Made by a program: the position numbers and the translations under genes | Notes under the pieces: generated by a model | What the model saw: the letters and a program-made list of their open reading frames with translations, nothing else | The model's database searches: none | What the model was told of the DNA's origin: nothing | Source: Apteryx mantelli | Taxonomy: Eukaryota; Chordata; Aves; Apterygiformes; Apterygidae | DNA: 64,000 nucleotides | Assembly: GCF_036417845.1 (NCBI RefSeq) | Contig: NC_090020.1 | Location: 48,778,425 to 48,842,424, forward strand | Reading direction: 5' to 3' | In this document: one piece after another, positions 13,016 to 26,399 of the stretch | Numbering within the stretch: the stretch's first letter is position 1 | Layout: each line of letters starts with the position of its first letter

Positions 13016-14394
13016 CTTTCAGATCAAGACTTTTTGCATAGTTTCAAACATAACGATGAGCTAATCCTACGTGAGGAGTCTAAGGGTTTTGACAGGGCAG
13101 CGAATCTCTTAATGTGATAACATTATTTAGCAGGTAAGACTAAGGACACTGTATCTTATGAAGCTGGACTTTTTATCTGCAATGCTTGAAAGAGAGCTTC
13201 GTGAAAGGCAACATAAATGCAGTAGTCAGCAACTGGCATAAATCCAAAATATTAGGTAGGTGATTTTTTAATGATAAAAAAAGGAAAAGCAATCACTCTT
13301 TGTCTTGTTTGATATTGGGAAAGTTTTCAGAGGAACTACTTTCTGAATTCAAGGAATTCAGGGGAAGAGAGACCCGTTTTCTCACATGGCCTGGACTCCA
13401 AAAGATGCCCAGTTTAGGTACTACAGTGAGCTTACTTAGCAGTAGAAAGTAAGAGAAAAGAGCTCCTTTTCTTTTCAGTTCGATGTGAATAATATCAGAG
13501 AAAACTATTGTTATATGTAACCCTTACACAGCAGTTGTTATCCAAGCTGCTGCCTCACATTATAGAGTGCACTTGAACTCATTGAGCCATATGAAGCACA
13601 TTTTTAAAATGCCAAATGTGTACTACAGGATAGTCCCTGGAGGCAGAGGGGGTGACATTTGCACTGTCATGCTAGTGTTATCAGCCTGGGAAGGGGAATA
13701 TATCCAGCATCACATTTAGACTGATAAACATGATGATAGCAAGAAAAAAATTCCTTAAGCATCGGCAGCATGTATTTACTACTCCAAACCCATCATGGCT
13801 GTCAGGTCATATAAAGGAAGCAGTAAGAGAAGAGTTGCAGGGAATAGGCTACAGAACAAGATTAGGCCAATGAAAGCCTGGCTTCCAACTATGATTCCTT
13901 TAACCATACAAATTGTCTCCTTATCCATAAGATTTCCTCCCCCCCGCCTTAAATATACACTACAGTACCTACAGCTACTGTAAGAGCCACCTGGATGCAA
14001 GGATGAATCACAGCACTCCCAGGCACTGCAGCACAAATCACAGAGGATTTCTTGAGGTAAATCTGCCAAACAGAAGAGGACTGTGCTCGTGTTTATCCTT
14101 CCTGGCATTTACAAAAACCAATACCGCAAATATGAACCCCTAATGTTTGAAATCACTCAGCTGATGGAGGGATCAGGAGCTAATGAAGCAGGAAACTACT
14201 AAGTACAAAAGAGATTCAATGGCTTTAGTGTCATAATTGCACACAACAGAGGTTATTACATAGATACCTGGTAGCAGACCTCTGCTTAGGGATGTGCTAA
14301 TATTTCCATTATCAATGACATTTTTCAGGGGTCAGCCATTTTACCATCACCACTATTTCAGGCAGAGATTTGCTTTTGATACTTTCAGTTCGGG

Positions 14395-14560
14395 AGAGTA
14401 CTTTTGTGACCCATGAGTTAGAAAACGCAAAGGACCAGCACCCTTTACCAACATCTGGAGATGCCGGTTCAAATCCCATGCAGCTATTAATAGCAGTAAG
14501 CACTTTCACGATAATTTTCTCCATCCAAGATACAGAATTATTCTGCAAAGATTAAGAGCA
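14395..14560 (+). mobile_element. Putative tRNA-derived SINE relic with B box
   Basis: GGTTCAAATCC at 14466-14476 fits the RNA polymerase III B box (GGTTCRANNCC). About 50 bases upstream, GAGTTAGAAAACGCAAAGGA resembles a decayed A box/D-arm (TGGTTAGAG.ACGC.GGAC). No acceptor stem pairs around it, so it is not a functional tRNA gene; it looks like a MIR or AmnSINE-type head. Confidence 0.4.
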
Positions 14561-14955
14561 AAAATTTCAAAAGCTTATCCTACGGTAAATAATCAGGCAG
14601 CCAGCCAGCTGGGAACACAAACAGGGATTTTCAAAGCAGGTGGACAGGTGCATTTTCATTGCCACAACATGCTTGTGCTTGGGTAATCTCAAGGAAGGAT
14701 GAGATGAATGCTGGGCATACTGACAGGCAAGTTATAGTGAATATAATTCTGGCACAGAGAAGCAAGACATGCTAAACCTACCTATTTGGCCAGCTGACTT
14801 CTGTATGTGTTTCTCATCTCTAAAGAGAAGCTGTCATGGGTGACAGGTGTTTATATCTCTCTGTTCTCCTAATTTTGATCAAAAGCAAGATGTTTAAACC
14901 TTGTTAGACATCTTGGTTTTGAATGGCCTAAGGTTCCCGGGTAAAGGACAGTTGC

Positions 14956-14978
14956 GGGGGGGGGGGGGGGGAGGGGGG
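14956..14978 (+). repeat. Poly-G tract
   Basis: Sixteen G, an A, then six G. This is a mutable mononucleotide run and a strong G-quadruplex candidate on the + strand. Confidence 0.9.
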
Positions 14979-15591
14979 TTGTTATTTTTTCCTCATAACT
15001 GTTAATTCCTCTGTATGGTGATTTGTAGTGGCAGGTTTACAGCCTTGTTGGTCAGCTCCATCGAGCAGTTTGGAGTTGTAGATACTGTGCTTGGGTACCT
15101 TACTTCTCTTGTCGCAAGCCGAAATGTGTTGTTTAGCAACAGACAGCTCGCTCTGCCACACTGGACTTGAAGAAATACGCTGCTGATCTCACCTGTTGCC
15201 TGTCCTCTAAACTTTCACCTGTCGAAAAGGAAAAAAAAATGGCTAAGTGCAGGAAACCATAGTGAAGAGGGCTTTATGTACTGAGAATCATGGATACTGA
15301 TGCAAGAATTTTAGCTGTGTTGGGACCATGCGCTCAGGCAGTAACAGTGGAGGTCACCCTGCAGCAAGTGCCTTTTCACCAGAGGATGAAACCTCAGAAG
15401 GGACTAGTCTGTAACATAATTTAAACAACCTCCTTTTCCTCTTATAATTAGGGTTTTCTTTCAGGAATGGCAGAGTTTTTGGTGATAGCTATCCAGGGTA
15501 TGAACGTATGGACAGTAGGCCATGCAGCTGTACAAGGAAAACCTTTTGACGGCAGCTGGACAGGCAGCAGAGTCTGTTTGTGTGCACAGTG

Positions 15592-15634
15592 AATACACAT
15601 AAACACACACAAATACACACACTCACACACACAA
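15592..15634. repeat. Imperfect (CA)n microsatellite
   Basis: CACACACAAATACACACACT-type interrupted repeat. It explains the Cys/Val-rich 64-residue frame on the minus strand. Confidence 0.85.
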
Positions 15635-17354
15635 ATCTCCATATTTTAAAGATCCAAGCACTCAAAATCTTAAAAATTCCTTGTCTTGTGAAACTCAAGT
15701 TTACAAATGCTGGTTAAGGAGGTATAAGTGAGTACAGATCATTCCTAAGGCGCTTTGGCATATGTTTGCAAGATGACTTGAAGATCACATGCTCTATCAG
15801 CTTCATCTAATCTCATTGCTTCCTCCCTTTAATAAACCACAAAAGAAAAAGGTTAAGATAACATTTGGAAATTAATCACTTCCTAAAATTTAAATTAGAA
15901 ATGAAAAAAGGGCGTATTTCTGGAAAATCTTTTACAATTAAAAAAGTAGAAATAAATTACTTGTACCTGTAGAACTTAAGTTGGATCCTTTTAGGCCCTA
16001 TCCGGCAAATCATTTGTTATGTGAAGTTTAAAGGCAAATTCAAATATGTGTCTAAGTGTGCAGGACTGAGTCCTTAAAATTTATCATTTTAATTAAATCT
16101 GAAAGTTAAGTGTTTCAGATACATTTTAATTTGGGTGCTATGCATGTATAGTACACTTAATACATCTTTTTAACATCAGTATCTTTTTTAGCATCACAGT
16201 GGCTCCACTTCATAAACTGATTATGTGGCAGTAGATGCCTAATCTGATAAGAGCTTAAATATTACCTAAATAAGGACAATTCTCTCCTTGCTTGTACCAG
16301 TGCAACTCTCAATTTTTTTGTTTACTTTGACCATCTTTGAATGTTAATTTTAAAATCTTTTTCTAAGAATTGCTGGCATCTCAACAAATACAGTACCATG
16401 ACTAACCCCGGTATGAAAACTGCCATAGCAATAGTGAAAGGGCAAAAACTTAACAATGTGAAAAAGAGCCGAGTAGGATTTTCAAACCTCAGTTCTAGAC
16501 AGGATTTAGTGAATTTCAGTGAAATAGATGGGTTCAGATGTCCAGGACACTCTCACGTTTAGAAACATCCCTGGAGTGTAATGGGAGGCAGAGTACAGAA
16601 ATGGCTCACTTAGCTTCCATCACAGGAGCACACCAAGATATAATAAACATGTATATTCATATAAGTGTTCCTCCAGCTCTGGCTGCTCTAACTCTTGAGC
16701 CCTAGATAACAGTTGCTTTTGATATTCTAAACTAAGATTAAAATAAGGCAGGCCTATGCATAAGCCTAGGATCTGAAAGATCTTTTTGCTCATGGCCTGA
16801 TCAAGAGAGTCAGGTCAGCCTGGGGAAGTTTCTTTTTGCCTTAACATGTTATGTTGTGCCTAGAGTTTGATCTCTAGGGTAACTCTAGTTAGGACAAACA
16901 AGAACACTTTACACAGCACTAAAAACTAATTATGCTGACTGTGGATTTCTTTGAAATTCTACATTTCTATCTATGATGTGTGTATTTTAATGAAACATTG
17001 GCATAAGGAGAAAGGCAACATCCACACTAAATAAGAGAAGCACATTTAGAAGCTAAATATGTAGCATCCATCCACACTGAGTGGCAATGTGCCCACTGAC
17101 ATAACAGTCTGTTTGCACAGCTCACTGTATCACAGACAGCAAATAAAAAACATATGCATTTTTGTGGAGCTTCCAGCTGAAACTTCTTGCAGAAGAACAA
17201 GCCTTAAAGTAAACGTGCAAAGACAAATTAAACAGAATACAAAAATATGTTTCCCTGGCTTGAAACCAAAACCATACAAGAGGCAAGAACAGTTTGAAAA
17301 CCAATTTCATGCTAATGGGCAAATGCTAGTAAAGTATGATACTTTATAAATGAT

Positions 17355-17515
17355 TTTCAGCACAAGTACTTTTATATACCTTAGTGGCTTTGTGAGATAA
17401 GTATTATTTATCCCCATTTCACAGACTCTGGAAATGAAGGTGATTAAGCTGCTTGTCCTGGAACATGTGGGATTAAAACAGAGTTCTTCTAATTCCCTCT
17501 CTCCAGGGCTCCATA
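17355..17515 (-). mobile_element. MIR SINE relic
   Basis: Antisense MIR core on the + strand: TTATTTATCCCCATTTCACAG (17404-17424; 20-base part shown as TATTTATCCCCATTTCACAG), a diverged GGAAATGAAGG, GATTAAGCTGCTTGTCCTGG, ACATGTGGGATTAAAACAGAG. The order matches MIR's ATTATCCCCATTTTACAG / GAGGAAACTGAGG / GGTTAAGTAACTTGCCCAAG / GTCACACAGC / GGGATTCGAACC. MIR is an amniote-wide tRNA-derived SINE, long inactive. Confidence 0.65.
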
Positions 17516-20039
17516 TTAACTGTCTGTATGTTATGAAGTCCTGGTCAGAACTGAGATATTTAGTCTCCTGGGCAACACCTAACATTTGATAAGTTTCTGT
17601 GTTGACTTCGCTATTACTGAAGACAATTTGTGTCAGGAGTCTGTTACCATGCCTGCCACTGCAGACAGCTGTAAACCACCCACCTGGCATATGAGAATAA
17701 TGAACCTGATTCATATTCAGTGCATTTCACTGAGGCCTCTGGAAATCAGATGCACTTCAGGTATAAATTAGGAAGGATGAGGGATTTGGGATCACGGCTA
17801 TCTCAGGCAGCATCCTGTCTTAAGTGTTTGCAGGATCAGCGAAGCATAAGGTGATTATTATCTGCCCCCTGTTACCTCCCATGTGTGTTGCCCACCTTTG
17901 CACATTGCCCTGCACGGGTTCAGAGGAAGGAGCAGAAGCAGCAATGCTGCCATGAAAGACCAGGCCCACTCCTGAAAACCGCACAACTATGCCTTGAGGC
18001 GGCTGTTGTACCCAGGACAGGCATATTTGAAAATCCAGTTACTACATGAACAAACCGTTAAAAGGTTTCTGCATCAGGGTTGCTGAAACTCATTCCTTTT
18101 AGTCAATTCTCGTGTGAAGAGGAAGTACCTCCTAATGTATTCTCCTTTTTCCTTGGCACAAACGTTAAGAACTTGTTGAAATGAAGACATAACTGCTAAG
18201 TATCTGTTCTGCAAAGCAAACAGAAAAGAAGTTACTCAACTAGAAGCTCTGAGGAAAAATGCTGAAGCCGCTGTGAGGTAAGGCCTGATGCTCTGAAGCT
18301 ACAGAAACAATTGCACACCAAAAGCCTCTGAAAAAAAACTTCATTTCTTCTCATGTGGTTCTTGATTAATGTCCATAATTACTCATTCAGCCTAGTGTTG
18401 CACCAGCGACTTCCTCAAGGGCTCTTGACTTAGACATTCCAGCAGATGGCAAGAAAATGCCCACCTGCTCTGCAGAATCAGCTAGAGACAGAATATGTTG
18501 TGTCTATAAGGATTCCCTTTCAAACAGAGAGAAATAATTTGCTAATTTGTAGTCATTTGTCAGTCTTTTTTAGTGCCTGCTCTGCATCTCTAGAGGCTGC
18601 AAATTATTGCCATACAAATTATTTCCTTCTCTTTCCAAGTTGGGGTTACAGCAAACAAGGTGACCAAAGAACAAGAATACTCCTGGGCTAATGTCATAAC
18701 TTCAGAGTGGGCGTTTGATTCATAAGCCTCATTTTATGTGTTAAACAAATGCATCCATCATAATTGAGATGACTCTGGAATGGGAAACAAGAGGATGCAG
18801 CAGATGGCTGTTCTTGGAGGTTTCTCATAAAATTGTCTTGCTTGCTCCTAAATATAGCTTCCCCTATGCCTCAGCTTCTTAATATTGTCTCTGAAATCCA
18901 GAATTTCGATGCTGGGTTGCAAGGCAGTGAAATGGAAACTTATATCCGCTCACCTTCTATTACATTGTCAGAAAGGTAAAATTATTCAGTCATTTCATTT
19001 TCTTCAGAAGTCAAATTTTTCTATCCCAAATCTGACGTTACTAATGACAGAACTGATTGCAACCTGCTTTCAAGTAGATATATAATGAAAATCCTCTCTC
19101 TGTCTAAGTTAAAACTATATGAGGATAACCATGATGTTAGATCTGGTGGTCTGGGAAAGCACAGCTGGAAATTTTCTAGTGCTCCTAGAAATGATATGCA
19201 TCTTCAGGAAAGAGGATTTTGCCTTAAAAACTGAGCCTCACATTATGAAGAGGAAATGTGTTCTACGTGACTAGTTTGAAGACTGACCTTTCCACAGTTT
19301 GAGCTGTGTTGAGCTACTCAATAATATGAAATAAAAGGAGAATTTGTAGGCATCTTTCAGTAAGATTGGGACAAATTCTCTGTATACAAGGCTCAGTTGC
19401 TAATACTTCAGGAAAATAATTAATTTTGTGGTACTTTGTGGACTGATATTTCAACTACTGTCATTACAACAACCTTTTAAGGAATTTTTAGTTTATAAAA
19501 CTAATTGTAAGTTTAATTTGATTGGCAATAAGTCATCTCTCACTTGATTTGCTGAGAATTTATTGTCTTTTTATTTGCTTATATATTTAGTTTAGTTAAT
19601 AAACTGGTGAAATTCATAAATATGTGGTTCCAGAACCAAAGTTTGGGATACTTGGGCTAAGTAGGAGAGGTCCCTCTCTACTGTCAGTCTATAGCCTGTT
19701 CTCTGGTCTTCTCCTAAGTGGTCCAAAACAGGATCATTATTAGCTTTTGAAGGATGAATGACTTGTTTCTTGATATTTTCTTTTAGTGAGCAATACATGT
19801 TCCAAAATTTTGGAGGCTTTGGGTGCCTAATGTTTACCATTTTAAAAGCTGATCACTTTTGACTGGTAACTTATACTCTAAGCATTTCTAAGGCGCAGTG
19901 CCTTCTAGTGATCCCTCTCTTCATTCTATCCCATAAACATAATCTGGTCCTGTTGGATTCTTCAGTTGCATCCTAAAAGTAGCACTGCTAGCTTAGTGGA
20001 GCTTAATCTTACTTAGTGAGATGAGCTCATCTGCCTGTT

Positions 20040-20115
20040 TATCTGTGGGAGTTAGGTCCCTATTTCTTAGAAATCCAGAACATCCACTGAAGAAGATGGG
20101 AGTTATTGTCGCAGA
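20040..20115. repeat. Possible ancient amniote repeat fragment
   Basis: The phrase GGGAGTTAGGTCCCTATTTC ... AGAAATCCAGAACATCCACT ... GATGGGAGTTATTG resembles an old amniote interspersed repeat with GGGAGTTAGGCGCCTAAAT and CAATGGGAGTTAGG at opposite ends. Short and diverged. Confidence 0.25.
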
Positions 20116-21452
20116 AGTAGTGGTGGATCATTGCCTGGATACCTTATTAAAATTCAGTGAAATGCTTTGCTGAAAGCAAAATGTTGGAACAATATTGTTT
20201 CCAACTTGAAATAGCCTCAGTGGTCCTGTGGCCCTAAGTAATGTGTTTACGTATTGCATGCAGAGTAAAGTTTAGCTGTATGAACAATCTTGTGAAAAGA
20301 AAATCCTGCTGAAATTAAACAATCAAAGAAGATAGGTGAGATGTGACTTTATGTAGTAAACAGTGATTGAGGAAAGAAGAGAAAACAGCAGGACTCTGCA
20401 TGAAGCAAATTAATTCATGCTGGAGTTTCACGCTTCTGAAGAAATTAAATTGCCCACTTCCTAATCAGCACAGCTCCCTGCCATGTCAATTCTTTCCTTC
20501 ATATTTCCTCTCTCATGTTTAGCTTAATTTGTTCTGTATGAAAGCCCCCTAATTTACGTTTTTACTGTATTTTAAATATTTTTCTTTTTCAATTATTCTA
20601 CGAGAGCCTGTTGTATTACTTTGAGGAACTCACTATGCAGCTATGACATTTCTTTTCTCTTCCTGTTGTTGAAAATATGACTTGTTCTTGGCCCTTGGTT
20701 TCTTTATTTCTTCTTTCTTTACTTTCCATAAAAGTGAGATATGAGGCTATGCCGCTGCTGCATCTATCAAACACAATAATACTTCATATCTTTTGTGGGA
20801 TAAAGATATCAAGTATACTGTACAGTACTTGAGAAGTAAATCAAGACCATCCACTTCTAAACTAGATATAGATCTAAAATCCAGTCAAGGGCAGAACCTC
20901 AAGAGCAGAGACATAAATAGATAATGAGCTAATCTAAAACATCATTAATTCTAAACACTCCTTGTTTTTGAGGAAGTTTGGAACTGAAAGATCAGTTCCA
21001 GATCTTAAATTAGCAACTCATTAATACACAAATATTGTGATTGGAGTCACAAAGTATTATTTTCCCTCATCCAGCTGAGTCTCTAAATCTGGCAGCACGA
21101 CTGTCATCCATTCTTCTGAAATGCTAACAGCAACTGCAGAGAGAATGTAAATACACATTATATGCTGTAAAGGGAGTCTGGGGTGAAACACAAAGCTTTG
21201 GAAAGGACATCACTGTTAGTAAAACTGCAAGCTACAATGCAAGCTCTATCCTGTACACAGTTCTTCCAGTCCATTTTGTTATTAGGTATTCTTAAAATAA
21301 ACCTGGCACTCAATTTCCTTGCATAAATTGTTATGCTAATTATTTGTTATTCATAATCCAAAACCTCTGTAAAACAGGCAATATTCTGGGTGAATGGAAA
21401 ATAGAAAGCAACTGAGATAGTTTTGCCAGAAGCTCTCATTCCCCCCAAATCA

Positions 21453-21580
21453 GGTCCTGATTCAGGAAAGCACTTTAGCAAATGACTGAATATAAACATG
21501 TGCTTAGGTTTGTGCTTTTTCAATTAGGGATCAGCTTAAGCATGTACTTAATGTGTTTTGCTGAGCTGGGGCCAAAGTTC
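21453..21580. repeat. Ancient palindromic amniote repeat
   Basis: The left end CCTGATTCAGGAAAGCACTT and the right end ...AAGCATGTACTTAATGTG then TTTTGCTGAGCTGGGGCC are imperfect inverted copies (reverse complement of the right end: GGCCCCAGCTCAGCAAAACA). Both match the interspersed archosaur/turtle motif GATTCAGCAAAGCACTTAAG plus CACATGCTTAAG. I do not assign a transposon class. Confidence 0.5.
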
Positions 21581-22794
21581 TATCCGTGAGCTTTAACTTC
21601 TGTGCTGTTTTCAGGTTAGGGATACAACCCACATGCAGCCCAACTGGCCAATATTGTGAGATTTCCATTATTCCAAATGACTGTCATTTTCAGCTGATAC
21701 CTTGTGAGAGGAGCTCATCAGATTTATGTCTCTGAATATGAACGCTAACATGATCTGGCCTTGAGCCCAGACACTAAGCTTTAGCTTAAAACCTGATTCG
21801 GATCTGGCTCTGAACACCTTGTCAGCTCTTTGCTGATGATACAGTATGGAAAGTGAATTATCTTTTAGCCTGAAGAGGTGGTTCATCGAGATGGGGCTGA
21901 CATGCTTTGTGGGATATCACTGGAATCTTTGATATGGAAAAAAAGAGGAATTGTTTCTTAGGTTTTCATGCCTTCATCTTTCCCTAGTACTACACTTCTC
22001 TTAACATTTTGTATTGTTATTTTAAGGCTCAGCATCATCAATGTGAAATGCAACTAAAAAGGTTTAAAGCTACTAGTAAAATTCTGACTCTGGTGTGTAG
22101 CTATATTTGCAATTTCTAGAGATCTATTCAAATTGTTGCTAATACTTGCTAAAGGCTGGCACAGTGTTTGCAGTTTGTGTTCAAGCTAATTCACATCAAG
22201 CCTTTCCCTCATGTAAACCTTTTATTTTAATTTATTTTCCTTAGCCAAGACAATTGCCATCACCATTTTTTTTCTCTTTCTGAAGAAGAATAAATGAAAT
22301 CATGATTTTGCATTCTAGCCACAGCATACTCCCGCTTTCTACTTTATTCTTCTTTTGAGAAGGTAACATGTGGATGGCTCTAAATCTCTGCATTCCCATT
22401 ACTCATGACATTCTGAGGATCACTTCAGGTAGTGTTTCCTTTTATTCTGACAAGCAAAAAACCAAAAAGGCCAAATGATAAAATTTGCATTTTACACAGT
22501 CACAATGAATTGACAGCGATTATGCAAGCCTCCCACTCTCAGTTCTGCTTCCCAGTGAGTAAGACACATGGCTCTTTCATTCACTCAGTGAAGCACATTC
22601 AAAACTTGTGTGTAGTATCTTGCAGCTTATGGACATCCCAGAGATAATAACAACAGCACTAGCAAATGCGTGTCATAACAAATTAATGTACTGAGTTGTT
22701 GTTAAAGAAAGTGAGCTTATCAAGTCTTTCTCCATTGCCTAAACTTAGTTCATCTTTTCAACCCTGATGCCTGAATTCAGCCAGACTGGTCAGA

Positions 22795-23050
22795 TCAAAT
22801 GATCTAGTCACAACTCCTCTTTCCAGCAACAGACTAGCAGATGCTTAAGGAAAAAGCATAAAGAGCAGGGCAAGCACTGAGCAATCCTTACCACCCTCAC
22901 ATCTTCAGCAGCTTAGCTTTTGGAGCAAGGGTCTGCCTCCAGATAGCTGTGTTTCATAGCTTCTGACAGACCCTCCTCCATAAATTTGTCTAATCCCTTT
23001 GTGAACTCATTTATACTTTATCATGTTAGAACTTCCCTATCATGTTGATT
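22795..23050 (-). mobile_element. Ancient CR1-like amniote repeat
   Basis: The diagnostic part is CCTCCATAAATTTGTCTAAT then CCCTTTGTGAACTCATTTAT (about 22975-23014). It matches an old CR1-derived repeat seen across turtles, crocodilians and birds (CCTCCATGAATTTATCTAGTTC...TTTTTGAACCC). Upstream pieces in the same order (CAGATGCTTAAGG, GAGCAATCCTTACCACC, CTTCTGACAGACCC) also follow that family. Heavily diverged. Confidence 0.5.
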
Positions 23051-26044
23051 TTTTTTTCTTTCTGTGATACATAAAGGGGACTTTCCAGCCGGGCTATTTC
23101 TTTCTCTAAGGGCTGGTCTGCCAGCTGTGCTCAGAACTAACAGTATCTCTGATGGCATGAGATTTTTGCACTAGGATTTTCCTTCACAGGTAAGATGTCT
23201 CATGCAGTGACTGACCAACTCTACAGCTAAACATCATTGAGCCCTCACAGATTGAGGAATAGGTTGTTAAGAATTTTATAGCACCATCTCTGATGGCTAA
23301 AATTCTTGAGTGTGCGATTAAATCACAGATCCTGCCTATTCTGTGAGGAAGACCTTAAGGCTTTTATGGGTGCTGTCTCATAGCAACTCAAGAAATGGAA
23401 GCTACTATTTGTGTTAGCTATGCTTGTGATGCATCCCGTGTTGGCTTTAGCAAGTAAAGGTCTTGGGCATATTGGCCCATTCCCTCTTCTCAGGAGCAGT
23501 GTCTTTACATAAACTAGTTAAAATGTCCATGTCTGTTATGCCAGTGAGATCTGTAATACTAAGTCACTCTTGTAGAGAGCTTCAGGATCTATAGATGAAA
23601 TGCTGCATTTCTGTGACAAAATAATAGATGTGGTTTTTTGCTTACTTTGGCAGTGCTTTCCTATACTCTGCGTTGTACGTGCATGCATGCTGAAGGAAAG
23701 GGACACAGTGAATGAACATGTTTTGTCAGATACATATGGGATAAGGCAGAGCTTATCGGGAATTTTATGAGGTTGGCCAGCACCACTCACTCCTTTAATT
23801 TAACAGTCTGGTGACCTGTTCATCCCATTATTTCAGGTTTAGAAACATATCACGATTTATCTATACAAGAAGAGAAACACACATTAAAAAAGAAAATTGG
23901 AGTGTACCCAAATGTTTCACAATTAGCAAGTTTGCAAAAGGACAAGAGCATGTTTACCTTCTACATTATTTACAAAGCTTTAGATCAAGAGAATGAATAT
24001 TAAATTCTGCATGGTTCCCCATAATAAATATTCTTTTCATCAAATATAAAGAAATGAATGTTACATCTCAATGATCCAAAAATGCAATTGAACATTGCCA
24101 TGGAATCAGTCTCTGCAGCTTAGACAACAGTATTTTCACTTGATTTCCAACAAACGTTGCCCAGAAATATTTGAATTATCATGTGACAACAGTCTATGCC
24201 ACTACCTGTTCTTAACAAAATGCTGGGGGCAGGGGGGAAAGTGGACCAGCTGCAGAGCTTGGAAGTGTATCAGACGCAATGCATACAGTCTTAAGAGAAG
24301 CAGGGGATGGAGTATCTTTCTTGGGTTAATTGCAAGCTTTCTGGCTGATTAAGAGACACTATTATCTGAAGCATTTGCTCTCAGTCATGGGTCCAAGTGC
24401 AATGCTGCATATAGAAAGGCATAACTGCAAAGAGAGTCTCTGTTTTTACTGAGGTGTTTTTGTATAAGGATTACATAATTTGACACTGTATTTATGATAT
24501 CAGATTCCATGTCTTAATAAGAGAATTTCTGCAGGCCGCCTGTCACAGATACCTGTGTTTCCTAGTAAGTATCTGCAGTGTGCGCAGGATGACATCAGGC
24601 AAAGGTGTAAAATAGGGAAAAATACTGATTTTGATTTGATATAAAAATTGAGATGTTTTCCACAAAATAAACATAACTGTAAATTGCATTTGATTTTGAG
24701 AAAACATCTCACTGTTATGCAATCAGTGAAACAAGCTATCTCTTCAAAAGAAAAAAAAAGATAAAAAGATTTGCTCTGTAACAACTTCATGGTTTCTCTT
24801 TCCATTGTAATATTTGTCACTATTTGCTCTGTCTTTCATTGAAAGAGCTTCTACTTTTGAAAATTTGCTATTGTACCAAGGGACACAACACTAACATGAT
24901 GTGTCCCTGAAGTGGCTGCATTTCAGTAAAGAGTAAGCAATCCATGAATTATGCACATGGCTTTCAGTCACGGGTCAAAGCACAAGTAATAATAACATTG
25001 CCTACTTTTGTATCTTCCCTGTCTCGAGTGATTTGCTTTTGTGGCATGTATACAATTGCTATAAAGTAGAGCTCTAGAAATCTGCACTGAGAAAATGCTC
25101 TTTCTTTTATATTGTTTTGTGCAAGCTCATTTTCGAGCTAGAATGAATCACCAAAGCTGATGCTTTGTCTCTTAGTCATCTGATGGATTCATTCCTTTGT
25201 TACACAGAAGAAAATATGGAACTATTCCAGGAAATCAGAAGGAGAAATGTATTCAGTTTTAAAATAATTGGGTTAGTTCTACATTGGCATTAGGTTGTTT
25301 TATATTGAAGAATTAAAAGTCTCTAAATGCAAAAAAGGCATTTTACCGATGTATGCTTTGCTGTGTTACTCAGCGGTTCTGGAGAACTGCACTATCTTTG
25401 GAGAAGGAAATAGTCCAAAAATTTAGTGAATAAGTTAGCCAGGAGGGCCCCCAAATCTCTTGAAGTCTTTTAGGATTTATTTACTGTGACAGAAGATTTA
25501 CCGGACTTAGTGTTCTTACAGCAGTCTTGAAAACTTAAAGCAGGAGTGGCTGATCGATGCTCAGTTTCTGAGAGGCAACTTTGATTATTATGTTGCGCAA
25601 CCCACTTCTTTATTCTGTCTTAATCAAGAATCATCCCTGCTGTTGTGTGTGTGCCATCTAATATCATTTTGAGATATTTCATGCCATCAATGACTGTCAT
25701 GGCAAATGGCAGTGGTGTTCATAATCTGAAAGTAAGGGAAGAGCGTTTATGTTAATTTATTGGCCTAGTAAAAAAAATTTTTTTAAAACACAAGAAGGTG
25801 TGAGCTTGGCAGGGAAAATGGAAAGAAAAGATTCTTCACAACATGGAAATTGAATCCACTTCACTATTAAGAGAGTTATATGCCAATGTTTACAGAGTAA
25901 TTAAAAAATGAAAAAGTAATAGCAGACTCGATTTTTGATAGAGTAAAACTTGAGTGAAACCTTAGGCACGACCTATATGCAAACAAGACTTTGTAACTTC
26001 AGTTGGTGAGCGGCCTCAAGAAGGACCTGCAGGACTGAGATGGC
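23051..26044. other. Intergenic sequence, nothing recognised
   Basis: AT-rich, no frame longer than about 106 residues, no repeat family recognised. Confidence 0.5.
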
Positions 26045-26370
26045 AACCTAGACCAGTGTCCAGGCCCTGTGGGCGCCGCCGGCCCTCGTGGCCCTGCCAC
26101 CCCCGGCCTCTGCCCCGGCCCCATCTTGGCCCAGCCCGGGCAGGCGGCCCCAGTCCTAGTCCCGTGTCCACGCGGGGATGCCTCTGCGGCGCCCGGGCGC
26201 CAGCTTTGCCGGTACTTCGTGCCACTGCAGGAGCCCCAGGCCCCGGCCAGGGCACCTGCCGCGGCAGGGGACCGGGCTGCTGGCGCCGTTGGGGCTCTCC
26301 GAGCCGGGCTGGCCAGAGGTCCCGCTGACCGCCCCGGGGTGTGGGGGGATGCTAAGCAGGATATGCAAAA
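26045..26370 (+). repeat. GC-rich dispersed element, copy A
   Basis: A GC-rich block in AT-rich surroundings. It begins ACCAGTGTCCAGGCCCTGTG, followed by GGCGCCGCCGGCC, and later CCATCTTGGCCCAGCCCGGG with CAGGCGGCCCCAGTCC. The same words in the same order occur, diverged, at 44767-45180, so the two are related. Several overlapping open frames on both strands (79-144 residues) are by-products of the base composition and of scarce stop codons. It may be a fragment of an avian LTR or another GC-rich interspersed repeat; no terminal repeats or target duplication could be recognised. Confidence 0.5.
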
Positions 26371-26399
26371 GGGGACGTAAATCACCGTAATATTTTCCT

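Larger units (their letters stand above)
8516..21452. other. Intergenic sequence between fossil repeats
   Basis: AT-rich DNA containing the SINE relics and microsatellites listed separately. GC-richer patches at about 8890-9260, 10080-10270 and 12490-12620 hold only short frames without recognisable domains. Confidence 0.5.

Noticed and set aside
14400..14500. tRNA gene
   Set aside because: B box present but no pairing acceptor stem, no proper D-arm spacing or anticodon stem; better explained as a SINE relic.
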